Shown one piece after another: positions 53,103 to 62,835 of a stretch of 64,000 nt of DNA. The stretch covers positions 2,230,001 to 2,294,000 of the forward strand of contig NZ_AP014583.1 of assembly GCF_000828715.1 (NCBI RefSeq), read 5' to 3'. Made by a program: the position numbers and the translations under genes. Numbering within the stretch: the first letter of the stretch is position 1; each line of letters begins with the position of its first letter. This DNA comes from Winogradskyella sp. PG-2 (lineage in GTDB: Bacteria > Bacteroidota > Bacteroidia > Flavobacteriales > Flavobacteriaceae). Under the pieces are notes generated by a model, which worked only from the letters and a program-made list of their open reading frames with translations, had not been told where the DNA came from and ran no database searches.

Positions 53103-54470
53103 ATGTATCAATTCTTGAAGTTAGTATTTACTTATATTTTACCGTTTTTTTTACTTTTAAATTTTTGGGTTTTACCAGCTCAAAGTGAGTTTTTATTGGA
53201 TGATAAGGTGAGCGAAAAAATTCATTTTGAGTTCACGAGTAATTTAATAATAATCCCATTGGAAATTAATAGTGTTGAATTATCGTTTGTTTTAGATACT
53301 GGTGTAAACAAGCCGATTTTATTCAATTTACTTGAGAGTGATTTATTGTCTTTAAAAGATACTGAAACGTTCTTTTTACATGGTTTAGGAGGTGATGGGA
53401 AAATAGAGGCCTTAAAATCTAGCCATAATGAATTTAAAATTGGTAATGCTATTAATACAGATCAAGACTTGTTTGTAGTTTTTGATAAAACGATAAATTT
53501 CACTCCCAGACTTGGGATTTTAGTTCATGGTATTATAGGCTATGATGTGTTTAAGAATTTTGTAGTAGAAATCAATTATAATGCTAAGTACATTAGATTA
53601 CATAAGCCAGAATATTTTAAGCCTAAAACTTCAAAAAAGTGCAAGACATTACCCTTAAACCTCTATAGAGGTAAAGCTTATATAGATGGTGAAGTTAATA
53701 TTAATGATGCTGAAAAACATGTAAAATTATTAATAGATACTGGGAGTAGTGATGCTTTATGGTTATTCGAAGATGAGTCAGAGGGTTTCTCACCGAATAA
53801 GAGTATGTTTTTTGTGGATTATCTAGGCAAAGGATTGAGTGGCTCGGTTTATGGAAAACGTTCTAAAGTAAATAATTTTGAGCTTGGAGATTTTAATATG
53901 GAGAATGTTAATGTCGCATTTCCAGATTCTGTGTCAATTGATTTAACCAAAACATTTAAAGGGCGTAATGGAAGTTTAGGAGGCGATATTTTAAAAAGAT
54001 TTAATCTTTTTTTTGACTATACAAATGAGAAATTGCACCTAAAAAAAAATAGTTTTTACAAAGCATCTTTTACCTATAATAATAGCGGAATCGTTCTAGA
54101 ATACAATGGAAATATGTTTGTTGAAGAACAAATAAAATTACCTAATTCTAGTAATTTTACAAATTCTAAACGAATGGATGCTGTACAAATCAATCAATCT
54201 TTTAACTACATAATGACATTGAAGCCTGTATATGAAATTGTAGAGATTAGAACATCATCTAATGCATATAAAGCTGGATTAAGAAATGGTGATGTATTGC
54301 TTACTATTAATTCTAAAGCTGCTTATAATTATAAACTTCAGGAAATTAGTGAAATACTTCACGGAAAAACTGGAAAAACAATTCGTGTTAAAATAGGTCG
54401 TAAAGGAGAAGATATGGTTTTTAAGTTTAAGTTAGATGATGTATTTAAAACAAATGAGCCCTCAAATTGA
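53103..54470 (+). CDS. Exported aspartyl protease with two DTG motifs and PDZ domain
   Basis: 455 residues. A hydrophobic signal (about 5-27) is followed by two retropepsin-like halves, each with a DTG: LSFVLDTGVNK (D65) and LLIDTGSSDALW (D212). A PDZ domain ends the protein at about 375-445 (AYKAGLRNGDVLLTIN). Bacterial retropepsin-like proteases usually work as dimers of one DTG each, so this could be a single-chain pseudodimer. It is probably periplasmic. No operon partner; it converges on the DUF1573 gene. Confidence 0.88.
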   Translation: MYQFLKLVFTYILPFFLLLNFWVLPAQSEFLLDDKVSEKIHFEFTSNLIIIPLEINSVELSFVLDTGVNKPILFNLLESDLLSLKDTETFFLHGLGGDGKIEALKSSHNEFKIGNAINTDQDLFVVFDKTINFTPRLGILVHGIIGYDVFKNFVVEINYNAKYIRLHKPEYFKPKTSKKCKTLPLNLYRGKAYIDGEVNINDAEKHVKLLIDTGSSDALWLFEDESEGFSPNKSMFFVDYLGKGLSGSVYGKRSKVNNFELGDFNMENVNVAFPDSVSIDLTKTFKGRNGSLGGDILKRFNLFFDYTNEKLHLKKNSFYKASFTYNNSGIVLEYNGNMFVEEQIKLPNSSNFTNSKRMDAVQINQSFNYIMTLKPVYEIVEIRTSSNAYKAGLRNGDVLLTINSKAAYNYKLQEISEILHGKTGKTIRVKIGRKGEDMVFKFKLDDVFKTNEPSN

Positions 54471-54479
54471 GAGCTCATT
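54453..54479. terminator. Bidirectional terminator between aspartyl protease and DUF1573 genes
   Basis: Arms AATGAGCCCTCAA / TTGAGAGCTCATT with one mismatch and a one-base loop; the left arm overlaps the last codons of the protease gene. T-rich stretches follow on the plus strand (ATTTTATTT) and on the minus strand (TTGTTTT). Confidence 0.7.
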
Positions 54480-54505
54480 AATTTTATTTAAAAAGTGTTT
54501 TGAGT

Positions 54506-54934
54506 CTATTGCTCAATCATACTTTTTTCTTTTTTTTCTAAAACACTTGTTTTATTAGGATCTATTACTAAACCTTTAATCTTCAATGCCACAGTTGGAG
54601 TAACTGCATTAGAATAAACCGTAATTGTTTTTCTAATTGGGTTAACACGTTTTGTATCGTATTTTACTTCAATCTCACCTGTTTCACCTGGCATAATTGG
54701 ATCTTTTGGTTTCTTAGGTACAGTACAACCACAAGACGATTTTACTCTAGAAATGATTAATGGTGCATCTCCAGTATTTGTAAATTCAAAAACTCTAACA
54801 CCGTCAGCACCTTTTTCAATTGTGCCATAATCAATAACATTAGTTTTAAATTCAATCTTAGCTACTTTTTCTTGAGCAAAAGAACCAAGGCTAACAAGTC
54901 CTACAAATAAGATTACTACTAAATTTTTCATCAT
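54506..54934 (-). CDS. DUF1573 family exported protein
   Basis: 142 residues with a signal peptide (about 1-21, ending LGSFAQE). The mature part is one DUF1573 beta-sandwich (immunoglobulin-like ASH/MSP fold): YGTIEKGADGVRVFEFTNTG, then SSCGCTVPKKP and GETGEIEVKYDTKR. The conserved SSCGCTVP Cys pair is typical. The family is abundant in Bacteroidota envelopes with no defined activity. Either of two adjacent ATGs can start it. Single gene. Confidence 0.93.
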   Translation of the reverse strand: MMKNLVVILFVGLVSLGSFAQEKVAKIEFKTNVIDYGTIEKGADGVRVFEFTNTGDAPLIISRVKSSCGCTVPKKPKDPIMPGETGEIEVKYDTKRVNPIRKTITVYSNAVTPTVALKIKGLVIDPNKTSVLEKKEKSMIEQ

Positions 54935-55079
54935 TTTATATTTAAATTGATACTATCAAAATTACTCACTTTTTTATTCTCCTCAAAATTAATTAGATGT
55001 AATACACTGCATTTAACAGAATTTAGGTTTTTCAGACCATATAAGTGCGCTAATAATTTTTCAAAAAAAGAAATATAAG

Positions 55080-55087
55080 TACTTTTG
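55080..55087 (+). promoter_or_regulatory. Candidate -7 box for valS
   Basis: TACTTTTG matches TAnnTTTG, 31 bases before the valS start codon. No TTG at the usual -33 spacing. The 184-base gap upstream of valS holds no other recognisable element and no T-box. Confidence 0.35.
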
Positions 55088-55118
55088 TCAGTTACTTAGC
55101 AAAAACGATACCAAAAAT

Positions 55119-57755
55119 ATGGACATTCCATCTCAATATAATGCATTATCAGTAGAAAATAAGTGGTACGACTATTGGATGAAGCATAATTATTTTCATT
55201 CTACGCCAGACGAAAGAGATCCTTATACCGTTGTAATTCCTCCACCAAATGTTACAGGGATTTTGCATATGGGACACATGCTTAATAACACAGTTCAAGA
55301 TATATTGATTCGTCGTGCGCGATTACTGGGAAAAAATGCTTGCTGGGTTCCTGGTACAGATCATGCATCTATTGCTACTGAAGCAAAAGTTGTTGCTAAA
55401 TTGAAGACTCAAGGCATTGATAAGAATGATTTATCTCGAGATGAGTTTTTAAAGCATGCTTGGGATTGGACTGAAGAATATGGTGGGGTTATCTTAGAGC
55501 AACTAAAGAAGTTAGGCTGTTCTTGTGATTGGGATCGTACCAAGTTTACTATGGATGATGATATGAGTGAAGCTGTCATAAAGACTTTTGTTGATTTATA
55601 TAACAAAGGTTTAATTTACAGAGGTTATCGAATGGTAAATTGGGATCCGGAAGCTAAAACAACATTATCTGATGAAGAAGTTATCCATGTTGAAAAGCAA
55701 GGCTTACTCTATTATTTAGAATACAAAGTTGAAGGTAGCGATGAAAAGCTAACTATAGCTACAACGCGCCCTGAAACAATTTTTGGAGATACTGCTATTT
55801 GCATCAATCCAACAGATGAACGTTTTACACATTTAAAAGGTAAGAAAGCAATTGTTCCTATTTGTGGACGTGTCATTCCTATTATCGAAGACGATTATGT
55901 AGATATTGAGTTTGGTACAGGTTGTCTTAAAGTAACACCTGCTCATGATGAAAATGATAAAGTATTAGGTGATAAACATAATTTAGAAGTAGTAGATATT
56001 TTTAATGAAGATGCTTCATTAAATAGTTTCGGAATGCATTACGAAGGACAAGATCGTTTCATTGTGAGAAAAGCTATTACCAAAGAGTTAGAAGCTGCTA
56101 AAATTTTAGTTAAAACTGAAAGTCATATTAATAAAGTAGGAACTTCGGAGCGCACAAAGGCAGTTATAGAACCAAGACTAAGTGACCAATGGTTTCTTAA
56201 AATGGAGGATTTGGCTAAACCAGCCCTAGATGCTGTTTTAAAAAATGGTGATGTAAAGCTCTTTCCGAAGAAGTTTGAAAACACCTTTCGTCATTGGATG
56301 GAAAATATTCGTGATTGGAATATTTCACGTCAATTGCTTTGGGGACAGCAAATTCCTGCATACTTCTATGGCGATGGAAAAGAAGATTTTGTAGTTGCAG
56401 AAACAAATGAAGAAGCTTTAAAGTTAGCCCAAGAGAAAACAAATAATCTTGCTTTAAAGATTGAAGATTTAAAACAGGACTCCGATGCTTTAGATACATG
56501 GTTCTCATCATGGTTATGGCCAATGAGTGTTTTTGATGGCATTCGAAATCCAGAAAATGAAGAAATTAAGTATTACTATCCTACAAATGATTTAGTAACT
56601 GGTCCAGATATTTTATTCTTTTGGGTAGCGCGAATGATTATTGCTGGCTATGAGTATAAAGATGAAAGACCCTTTGAAAATGTGTACCTCACAGGATTAG
56701 TTAGAGATAAGCAAAGACGAAAAATGTCAAAACAATTAGGGAATTCACCTGATGCATTGAAGCTAATTGAAGAATATGGCGCTGATGGTGTAAGAGTGGG
56801 ACTTTTATTAAGTTCAGCTGCAGGTAATGACTTAATGTTTGACGAAGATCTTTGTCAGCAAGGTAAACAGTTTGCTAATAAAATATGGAACGCCTTTAGA
56901 TTGATACAAGGTTGGGAGATTGATGAAATAATCAGTCAACCTAATTCTAGTCAAACTGCCTTAGATTGGTATGAGTCTAAATTCCAAAAGACTATTGCTG
57001 AAATTGAAGATCATTTTAGTAAATATAGACTAAGTGATGCCCTTATGGCAACTTATAAGTTGATTTGGGATGATTTTGCTTCATGGTTATTAGAGATAAT
57101 AAAGCCAGCTTATCAAAAACCAATTGATAGGAGAACTTATAATGAAGTCATTAGATTATTTGAAAATAATTTAAAGATTCTTCACCCATTTATGCCATTC
57201 TTAACAGAAGAGATTTGGCAATATATAGAAGAGCGTTCACCTGAAGAGGCTTTAATAATTTCAAAATGGCCAGAAACAAAGTCAGTTAATGAAGTTTTAA
57301 TTTCAGAATTCGATTTTGCATCTGAGGTTATTTCTGGTATTAGAAATATAAGAAAGCAAAAGAATATTGCTTTTAAAGATGCTATTAGTTTTTCAGTTAT
57401 AAATACTGAAAAGGTTAAATCGACTTTTGATGAAGTAATATCTAAATTGGGTAATCTGAGCGACTTTGATTATGTAACTGAACCAATTGAAGGTGCGTTG
57501 ACTTATAGAGTAAAGTCTAACGAATACTTTATTCCCATAGAAGGAAGTATTGATGTGGAAGCAGAAATTAAAAAGCTTACAGAAGAATTAAGTTATACTG
57601 AAGGTTTTTTGAAATCTGTACAAAAGAAATTATCTAATGAGCGTTTTGTAAATAATGCTCCAGAGCAAGTTGTTGCTTCGGAGAAGAAGAAAGAAGCAGA
57701 TGCATTGGCTAAGATTGAAACGATAAAAACAAGTTTAGTTAGTTTAGGATCTTAA
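55119..57755 (+). CDS. valS: Valyl-tRNA synthetase
   Basis: Class I aminoacyl-tRNA synthetase charging tRNA-Val. 878 residues, within the usual bacterial range. HIGH motif HMGH at residues 50-53 (PPPNVTGILHMGHML), KMSKQ at residues 535-539 (RRKMSKQLGNSP), an editing domain with TTRPETIFGDTA and a C-terminal coiled coil (about 815-878, EAEIKKLTEELSYTEGF). It ends two bases before the GntP-type gene, which may be cotranscribed. Confidence 0.97.
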   Translation: MDIPSQYNALSVENKWYDYWMKHNYFHSTPDERDPYTVVIPPPNVTGILHMGHMLNNTVQDILIRRARLLGKNACWVPGTDHASIATEAKVVAKLKTQGIDKNDLSRDEFLKHAWDWTEEYGGVILEQLKKLGCSCDWDRTKFTMDDDMSEAVIKTFVDLYNKGLIYRGYRMVNWDPEAKTTLSDEEVIHVEKQGLLYYLEYKVEGSDEKLTIATTRPETIFGDTAICINPTDERFTHLKGKKAIVPICGRVIPIIEDDYVDIEFGTGCLKVTPAHDENDKVLGDKHNLEVVDIFNEDASLNSFGMHYEGQDRFIVRKAITKELEAAKILVKTESHINKVGTSERTKAVIEPRLSDQWFLKMEDLAKPALDAVLKNGDVKLFPKKFENTFRHWMENIRDWNISRQLLWGQQIPAYFYGDGKEDFVVAETNEEALKLAQEKTNNLALKIEDLKQDSDALDTWFSSWLWPMSVFDGIRNPENEEIKYYYPTNDLVTGPDILFFWVARMIIAGYEYKDERPFENVYLTGLVRDKQRRKMSKQLGNSPDALKLIEEYGADGVRVGLLLSSAAGNDLMFDEDLCQQGKQFANKIWNAFRLIQGWEIDEIISQPNSSQTALDWYESKFQKTIAEIEDHFSKYRLSDALMATYKLIWDDFASWLLEIIKPAYQKPIDRRTYNEVIRLFENNLKILHPFMPFLTEEIWQYIEERSPEEALIISKWPETKSVNEVLISEFDFASEVISGIRNIRKQKNIAFKDAISFSVINTEKVKSTFDEVISKLGNLSDFDYVTEPIEGALTYRVKSNEYFIPIEGSIDVEAEIKKLTEELSYTEGFLKSVQKKLSNERFVNNAPEQVVASEKKKEADALAKIETIKTSLVSLGS

Positions 57756-57757
57756 AT

Positions 57758-59098
57758 ATGGATTACTCTCTTCTCGGTGCTGTATTTGCTGGTGTAGTAT
57801 TGTTAATTACACTAATTCTTAGATTCAAAATCCAAGCATTTATCGCATTATTATTAGCAAGTATACTAGTTGGAATATTATCTGGTATGGAGCCTATGAT
57901 GATTATAAAAACTATTCAAGAAGGTATGGGTAATACACTTGGATTTGTTGCTGTTGTTGTAGGTTTAGGGGCAATCTTTGGTGCAATCCTAGAGCAATCT
58001 GGTGGAGCAGAAGCCTTAGCTGTATTTCTTTTGAATAAGTTTGGGGAGAAAAATTCGTCTTGGGCATTAATGCTTACAGGATTTATTGTTGCCATACCTG
58101 TATTTTTTGATGTTGCATTTATCATTTTAGTACCAATGATTTACGCACTTCAGCGTAAAACAGGAAAATCCCTTTTACTATATGGTATTCCATTATTAGC
58201 GGGTTTAGCAATTACGCATAGTTTTATACCTCCAACACCAGGTCCAATTGCTGTAGCTGATATTTTAATAGCAGATTTAGGCTGGGTTATTCTTTTTGGA
58301 TTTTTAGTAGGTATTCCAACAGCTATATTTTGTGGCCCTTTATTCGGAAAATATATTGCAAAAAGAATACATGTAGAAGCTCCAAAACTTAAAGAGAATA
58401 AGGAGACTTCTAAACAAGTCCCACCTGTTAGTTCAATAATAGCCATTATTGCAATTCCAATTGTTTTAATTGTTATGAATACATTATTGAATAGTCCATT
58501 AGTTGGTGATGATATTGTTTCAAAGTATGTATTAGAATGGATAGGAATGATTGGTCATCCATTTTCGGCCTTAATAATTGCTAATCTAATTGCATGGTAT
58601 TTACTAGGTATAAGAAAAGGGTTTACAAAAAGTCAACTCTTGGATATTAGTACAAAATCTTTAGCTCCAGCAGGAGTGATTATATTGATTACTGGAGCTG
58701 GTGGTGTGTTTAAACAAATTTTGGTAAATACAGGAACTGGTACAATGTTAGCTAATTATTTTGCAGATAAAGGGATAAGTTTGCTCGTATTTGGTTTTCT
58801 ATCCGCTGTAATTGTTAGAATTTTACAAGGATCTGCTACTGTAGCTATGATAACTGCTGCTGGTTTAACTGCACCTTTATTATTAAGTAATACTTCTGAG
58901 CCTGAGAAAGCTTTATTGGTTATAGCAATTGCAGCTGGAGCTAGTATTATGTCTCATGTAAATGATAGTGGATTTTGGTTGGTTGGAAAGTATTTAGGGC
59001 TTTCAGAAAAGCAAACATTCCAAAGTTGGACATTAATGACTACTATTTTGGCTCTTTCAGGTTTTTTATCTGCTTTTTTATTATCATTGTTTTTCTAA
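57758..59098 (+). CDS. Gluconate:H+ symporter family permease (GntP)
   Basis: 446 residues with about 12-13 membrane helices in the GntP family pattern: FGAILEQSGGAEALA, HSFIPPTPGPIAVADI, AGGVFKQILVNTGTG and LQGSATVAMITAAG. Members take up gluconate, ketogluconate or other hydroxy-acids; the exact substrate here is unknown. No gluconate kinase is nearby. It starts two bases after the valS stop, an unusual pairing, and runs into the convergent rodA gene with a 9-base gap and no terminator. Confidence 0.92.
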   Translation: MDYSLLGAVFAGVVLLITLILRFKIQAFIALLLASILVGILSGMEPMMIIKTIQEGMGNTLGFVAVVVGLGAIFGAILEQSGGAEALAVFLLNKFGEKNSSWALMLTGFIVAIPVFFDVAFIILVPMIYALQRKTGKSLLLYGIPLLAGLAITHSFIPPTPGPIAVADILIADLGWVILFGFLVGIPTAIFCGPLFGKYIAKRIHVEAPKLKENKETSKQVPPVSSIIAIIAIPIVLIVMNTLLNSPLVGDDIVSKYVLEWIGMIGHPFSALIIANLIAWYLLGIRKGFTKSQLLDISTKSLAPAGVIILITGAGGVFKQILVNTGTGTMLANYFADKGISLLVFGFLSAVIVRILQGSATVAMITAAGLTAPLLLSNTSEPEKALLVIAIAAGASIMSHVNDSGFWLVGKYLGLSEKQTFQSWTLMTTILALSGFLSAFLLSLFF

Positions 59099-59107
59099 AA
59101 AAAAATC

Positions 59108-60388
59108 TTACCACTCATTAATCTTATTACTATCTAACTTAATAAAAATAAATAGTAAAATAGTAAAACCCCAAAGGCCTGAGCCTCCATAACTAAAGAA
59201 AGGTAAAGGAATTCCAACAGTTGGTATTAAACCCATTACCATACCAGTATTAATTGTAAAATGCACAAATAATATGGAAGCGACTCCATAACCATAAACA
59301 CGACTGAATTGTGATTTTTGAGATTCCGCCAAGTATAATATTCTAATAATAAGTGTCACGAATAATAGGACTACAAAACTACTTCCCCAAAATCCCCATT
59401 CTTCGCCAACTGTACTAAAAATATAGTCGGTTTCTTGTTCTGGTACAAATTTACCTGTGGTTCTTGTGCCTTGCAGAAAGCCTTTTCCAGTCCATCTACC
59501 AGAACTAATCGCTTGTTCAGATTGAATGAGGTTATAGGCTTCAGCTTTTTTCATTTTCTGAAGCTTAATTGGATCTTTTTCTAGGCGTAACCAAAGGCTA
59601 ATTCTATTTTGCTGATGAGTTTTTAAGCCATGATCATAAAACAACTTCACACCATAAGAAAATCCAACAGCTACAATCAATACTATAATATACTCTAGTA
59701 TTGAAGCACGTTTTTTTTGCCTTATAAAATATATACCTAATAATGCCAATATACTCACTATAGCTGATATAAGAATGCCATATTTTAGAGCAAGCACGGC
59801 TAAAATAATTAAAGATAAAGCTACAATTAGATATATTTGTTGAAGTCCTTCACGATAAAAAACAAAGAAAAAAGCAGAATAAACAATTGTACTGCCAGCG
59901 TCATTCTGGAGTAATATTAACAAGGCTGGGACAAATATTATTGCAACAACTCGTATTTGGTCCTTTAAGGTTTGCATATTAGTTTGCAAATCACTGATAT
60001 ACTTTGCAACAGCAAGTGCTGTGGCAAATTTTGCAAACTCGCTAGGCTGAATAGTCATACTTCCAATTCCATACCAGGATCGCGCTCCATTTACGTCCTT
60101 TCCAAAAACAAATAATCCAATAAGCGATATAATAGCAGCTAAGTAAATAATACTAGCAAAACGCTCATAGAATTTTGCTTCAAAGGATAGAATAAAAACA
60201 ATTAGTAAAAAAGTTAGACCTAAAAAGATAAGTTGTTTCCCATAAAGTTCTGATGTATCAAAATAGCTGGTTACTTCACCTACGTGAGATGCTGATAATA
60301 TATTAAGATATCCAAAGGAAACTAACAGTAAGAATAAAATTATAGTTATCCAATCAAATTTAAAGCGTCTTAGGTTTTCTCTTAGCAT
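59108..60388 (-). CDS. rodA: Rod-shape peptidoglycan glycosyltransferase RodA
   Basis: SEDS-family polymerase that makes glycan strands during cell elongation with PBP2. 426 residues with about ten helices. Conserved pieces: WYGIGSMTIQPSEFAKFATA, LQNDAGSTIVY (the catalytic Asp region), TDYIFSTVGEEWGFWG, TVGIPLPFFSYGGSG. The acidic residue and the PFFSYGGS motif mark the active site of SEDS proteins. It follows mrdA with a 3-base gap and is the last gene of the mre operon in this window. Confidence 0.96.
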   Translation of the reverse strand: MLRENLRRFKFDWITIILFLLLVSFGYLNILSASHVGEVTSYFDTSELYGKQLIFLGLTFLLIVFILSFEAKFYERFASIIYLAAIISLIGLFVFGKDVNGARSWYGIGSMTIQPSEFAKFATALAVAKYISDLQTNMQTLKDQIRVVAIIFVPALLILLQNDAGSTIVYSAFFFVFYREGLQQIYLIVALSLIILAVLALKYGILISAIVSILALLGIYFIRQKKRASILEYIIVLIVAVGFSYGVKLFYDHGLKTHQQNRISLWLRLEKDPIKLQKMKKAEAYNLIQSEQAISSGRWTGKGFLQGTRTTGKFVPEQETDYIFSTVGEEWGFWGSSFVVLLFVTLIIRILYLAESQKSQFSRVYGYGVASILFVHFTINTGMVMGLIPTVGIPLPFFSYGGSGLWGFTILLFIFIKLDSNKINEW

Positions 60389-60391
60389 ACC

Positions 60392-62332
60392 TTAAGACTT
60401 AGTTATTTCAGCTTTAGTTTTTAAGCTTTTTTGAAATTCATTTTCCTCAATTGGTACTAAAGACGTTTGTCTATTAATGCCAAATGGTTCTCCAGAATAT
60501 GGTTTCTCATATTCATGTTTTAATGAATATCGTAATACGAAGTTTTCCATATCAGTGCGTGTAATTTTGCCCTTGAGATATTGCTCAATCATTAGACTTG
60601 CCATCCTTCCGGCAAAACGACTTCCAAAGTATCCGTTTTCTACAAAAACTGCAATGGCAATTTTAGGATTGTCTTTTGGGGCAAAAGCAACAAAAATTGA
60701 GTGATCTGTTAATTGAGTTTTTACGCTATCAATAATGGCAAAATTTTCGGCAGTACCTGTTTTACCGCATATCTCAATATCTTTTACTTTGAGCATTGAT
60801 GCAGTTCCTTTATTGTATACATCATACATGCCTTGGACAACAGGTTCGAAATGTTGCTTATCTATAGTTGTGTATTTAGGTATTGTGAAATTTAAAGGAA
60901 CAGTGTCACCTTCTATATTTTTTATAATATGAGGTGTATAATAATAACCTCTATTTCCAATTGCTGCAGCCATGTTTGCTAACTGAATGGGCGTGGCTAA
61001 AACCTCTCCTTGTCCTATAGCATTAGAGATTGTAAATGTTGTATACCACTTGTTTTTACCGTAGTCTCTATCGTAAGTTTCAGCTGAGGGAACTTTTCCA
61101 GGTTGTCCAACTGACAAATCATTATTTAAATAATTACCTAAGCCAAAACTTTTAATATGTTTACTCCAGGCATCCATTCCGTCAGACGGTTTATCATATT
61201 TATCAATTATTTTTCTGTAAATATTCGCGAAATATGCATTACAAGATTCATAGATTCCAATATTCATATTTACAGGACTTCTATGCACATGGCAACCCAT
61301 TTTTCTGTTCCCGTATCGATAACCCATTGAACAACTAAATCGATCTTCTGTTTTAACAACACCTTCTTGTAAAGCAATTAATGCATTAAGGGTCTTAAAA
61401 GGTGAGCCTGGCGGATACATAGCTTGCAAGCCTCTATCGAATAAAGGTTTTGCTATACTATCTCTATATAGTTTCGAAAAATTCTTAGAGCGATCTCTGC
61501 CAACCAATAAATTCGGATTATAAGATGGACCGGATACCATAGCTAAAATTTCACCAGAACTTGGTTCAATAGCAACAATTCCACCACGTTTGTTTTTCAT
61601 TAATAATTCACCATAAGCTTGAAGCCTAGAATCGATAGTAATTGTAATGTCTTTCCCTGGTTTTGGTAATGTGTCAAAACTTCCTTCTTTAAATGGTCCT
61701 ATGTTTTTGTTGAAACGATCTTTCTGAATGAACTTTATACCTTTAACTCCTCTAAGTATATTTTCATAGGTTTTTTCAATCCCTTGCTTTCCAATTAAAT
61801 CTCCTAATTTATAGTAGGGTTGTTTTGTTATAATACCTCGATTTACTTCTCCAATATCACCTAAAACATTAGCTCCGATAGTAGTTTGATACGATCTTAA
61901 TGAACGTTTTTGAATATAGAATCCTTCATATTTTCGCATTTTTTCTTGCAGTACTGCATAATCATTCTTTGATAACTGTGGTACAAATGGTGAGGGTAAT
62001 CTTGTAGAGTAATTAGTAGCTCGGTCTAGTTTTTTTATATAATCTTTTTTTGAAATCTTTAATAGCTTACAGAAATCATAAAACTCTGTAGAATCCATAG
62101 GTTCAACTTCTCTGGGTATAACCATGACATCATAAGAAGGTTGATTTGCGACTAAAAGTTTTCCGTTTCGATCATATACATAACCACGTTTAGGATAGGT
62201 AAACTCTTTTAATATTGCAGTATCTTCAAAAATATTGTAAGAATTACTGCTGTATACTTGAAGATAAAATAATCGCGCTATAAATACGAGACCAACTAAT
62301 ATCACAGATGTTAATAGCAATAATTTTCTCAT
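60392..62332 (-). CDS. mrdA: Penicillin-binding protein 2 (transpeptidase)
   Basis: Monofunctional class B transpeptidase for side-wall synthesis, partner of RodA. 646 residues: an N-terminal membrane helix (about 4-25), a dimerisation domain and the penicillin-binding domain with SxxK at S310-K313 (PPGSPFKTLN), SxN at S363-N365 (YESCNAYFA) and KTG at K524-G526 (ICGKTGTAEN). A Cys pair (C334, C347) flanks an insert with CHVHRSP common in Bacteroidota PBP2. It overlaps mreD by four bases (ATGA-type) and leads into rodA. Confidence 0.96.
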   Translation of the reverse strand: MRKLLLLTSVILVGLVFIARLFYLQVYSSNSYNIFEDTAILKEFTYPKRGYVYDRNGKLLVANQPSYDVMVIPREVEPMDSTEFYDFCKLLKISKKDYIKKLDRATNYSTRLPSPFVPQLSKNDYAVLQEKMRKYEGFYIQKRSLRSYQTTIGANVLGDIGEVNRGIITKQPYYKLGDLIGKQGIEKTYENILRGVKGIKFIQKDRFNKNIGPFKEGSFDTLPKPGKDITITIDSRLQAYGELLMKNKRGGIVAIEPSSGEILAMVSGPSYNPNLLVGRDRSKNFSKLYRDSIAKPLFDRGLQAMYPPGSPFKTLNALIALQEGVVKTEDRFSCSMGYRYGNRKMGCHVHRSPVNMNIGIYESCNAYFANIYRKIIDKYDKPSDGMDAWSKHIKSFGLGNYLNNDLSVGQPGKVPSAETYDRDYGKNKWYTTFTISNAIGQGEVLATPIQLANMAAAIGNRGYYYTPHIIKNIEGDTVPLNFTIPKYTTIDKQHFEPVVQGMYDVYNKGTASMLKVKDIEICGKTGTAENFAIIDSVKTQLTDHSIFVAFAPKDNPKIAIAVFVENGYFGSRFAGRMASLMIEQYLKGKITRTDMENFVLRYSLKHEYEKPYSGEPFGINRQTSLVPIEENEFQKSLKTKAEITKS

Positions 62333-62835
62333 TTCCGGCTTCTACTAAATAGGATTATGATTAATACATTAAGTATTATACTGAAAATACTGGAAAATAA
62401 CGTCTTCTTTAATATTAAAAGTATATTCGATATGTTAAAGATTTCGAGAGAAAATAGTACTAAATGATGCAATATAGTTCCGAATGCAATGTATGTTATT
62501 AAACTTCCAATTTCGGTATTTGTAAATTTAATACTCTGGTGCTCATACAGCATTCCAAAAGAGGACTTCAATAGAACAGGTCTAGCATGAGCTAAGCAAA
62601 GTGAAGCAGTAGCATGAACACCACCCGAATCAGAGAACATATCTACTAGCATACCTAATAAAAAGCTTATTAGTAATAATATTAATCTGTTATCTTTGAT
62701 AGGAAACAAAAAAATAAATATGATATAGATGTATGGATTGATATAGCCAAGAAAATTAATGTGGTTACATATAATTACTTGTACAAGTAATAAGGCAATA
62801 AAACGTGCGCTATGTATAACAGAAACATTATTCAT
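62329..62835 (-). CDS. mreD: Rod shape-determining protein MreD
   Basis: 168-residue integral membrane protein with about five helices, linking MreC to the elongation machinery. The MreD-type segment SFLLGMLVDMFSDSGGVHATA (about 58-78) fits the conserved GxxxD-type motif. Identification rests on length, hydrophobicity and position between mreC (8-base overlap) and mrdA (4-base overlap), all on one transcript. Confidence 0.92.
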   Translation of the reverse strand: MNNVSVIHSARFIALLLVQVIICNHINFLGYINPYIYIIFIFLFPIKDNRLILLLISFLLGMLVDMFSDSGGVHATASLCLAHARPVLLKSSFGMLYEHQSIKFTNTEIGSLITYIAFGTILHHLVLFSLEIFNISNILLILKKTLFSSIFSIILNVLIIILFSRSRK

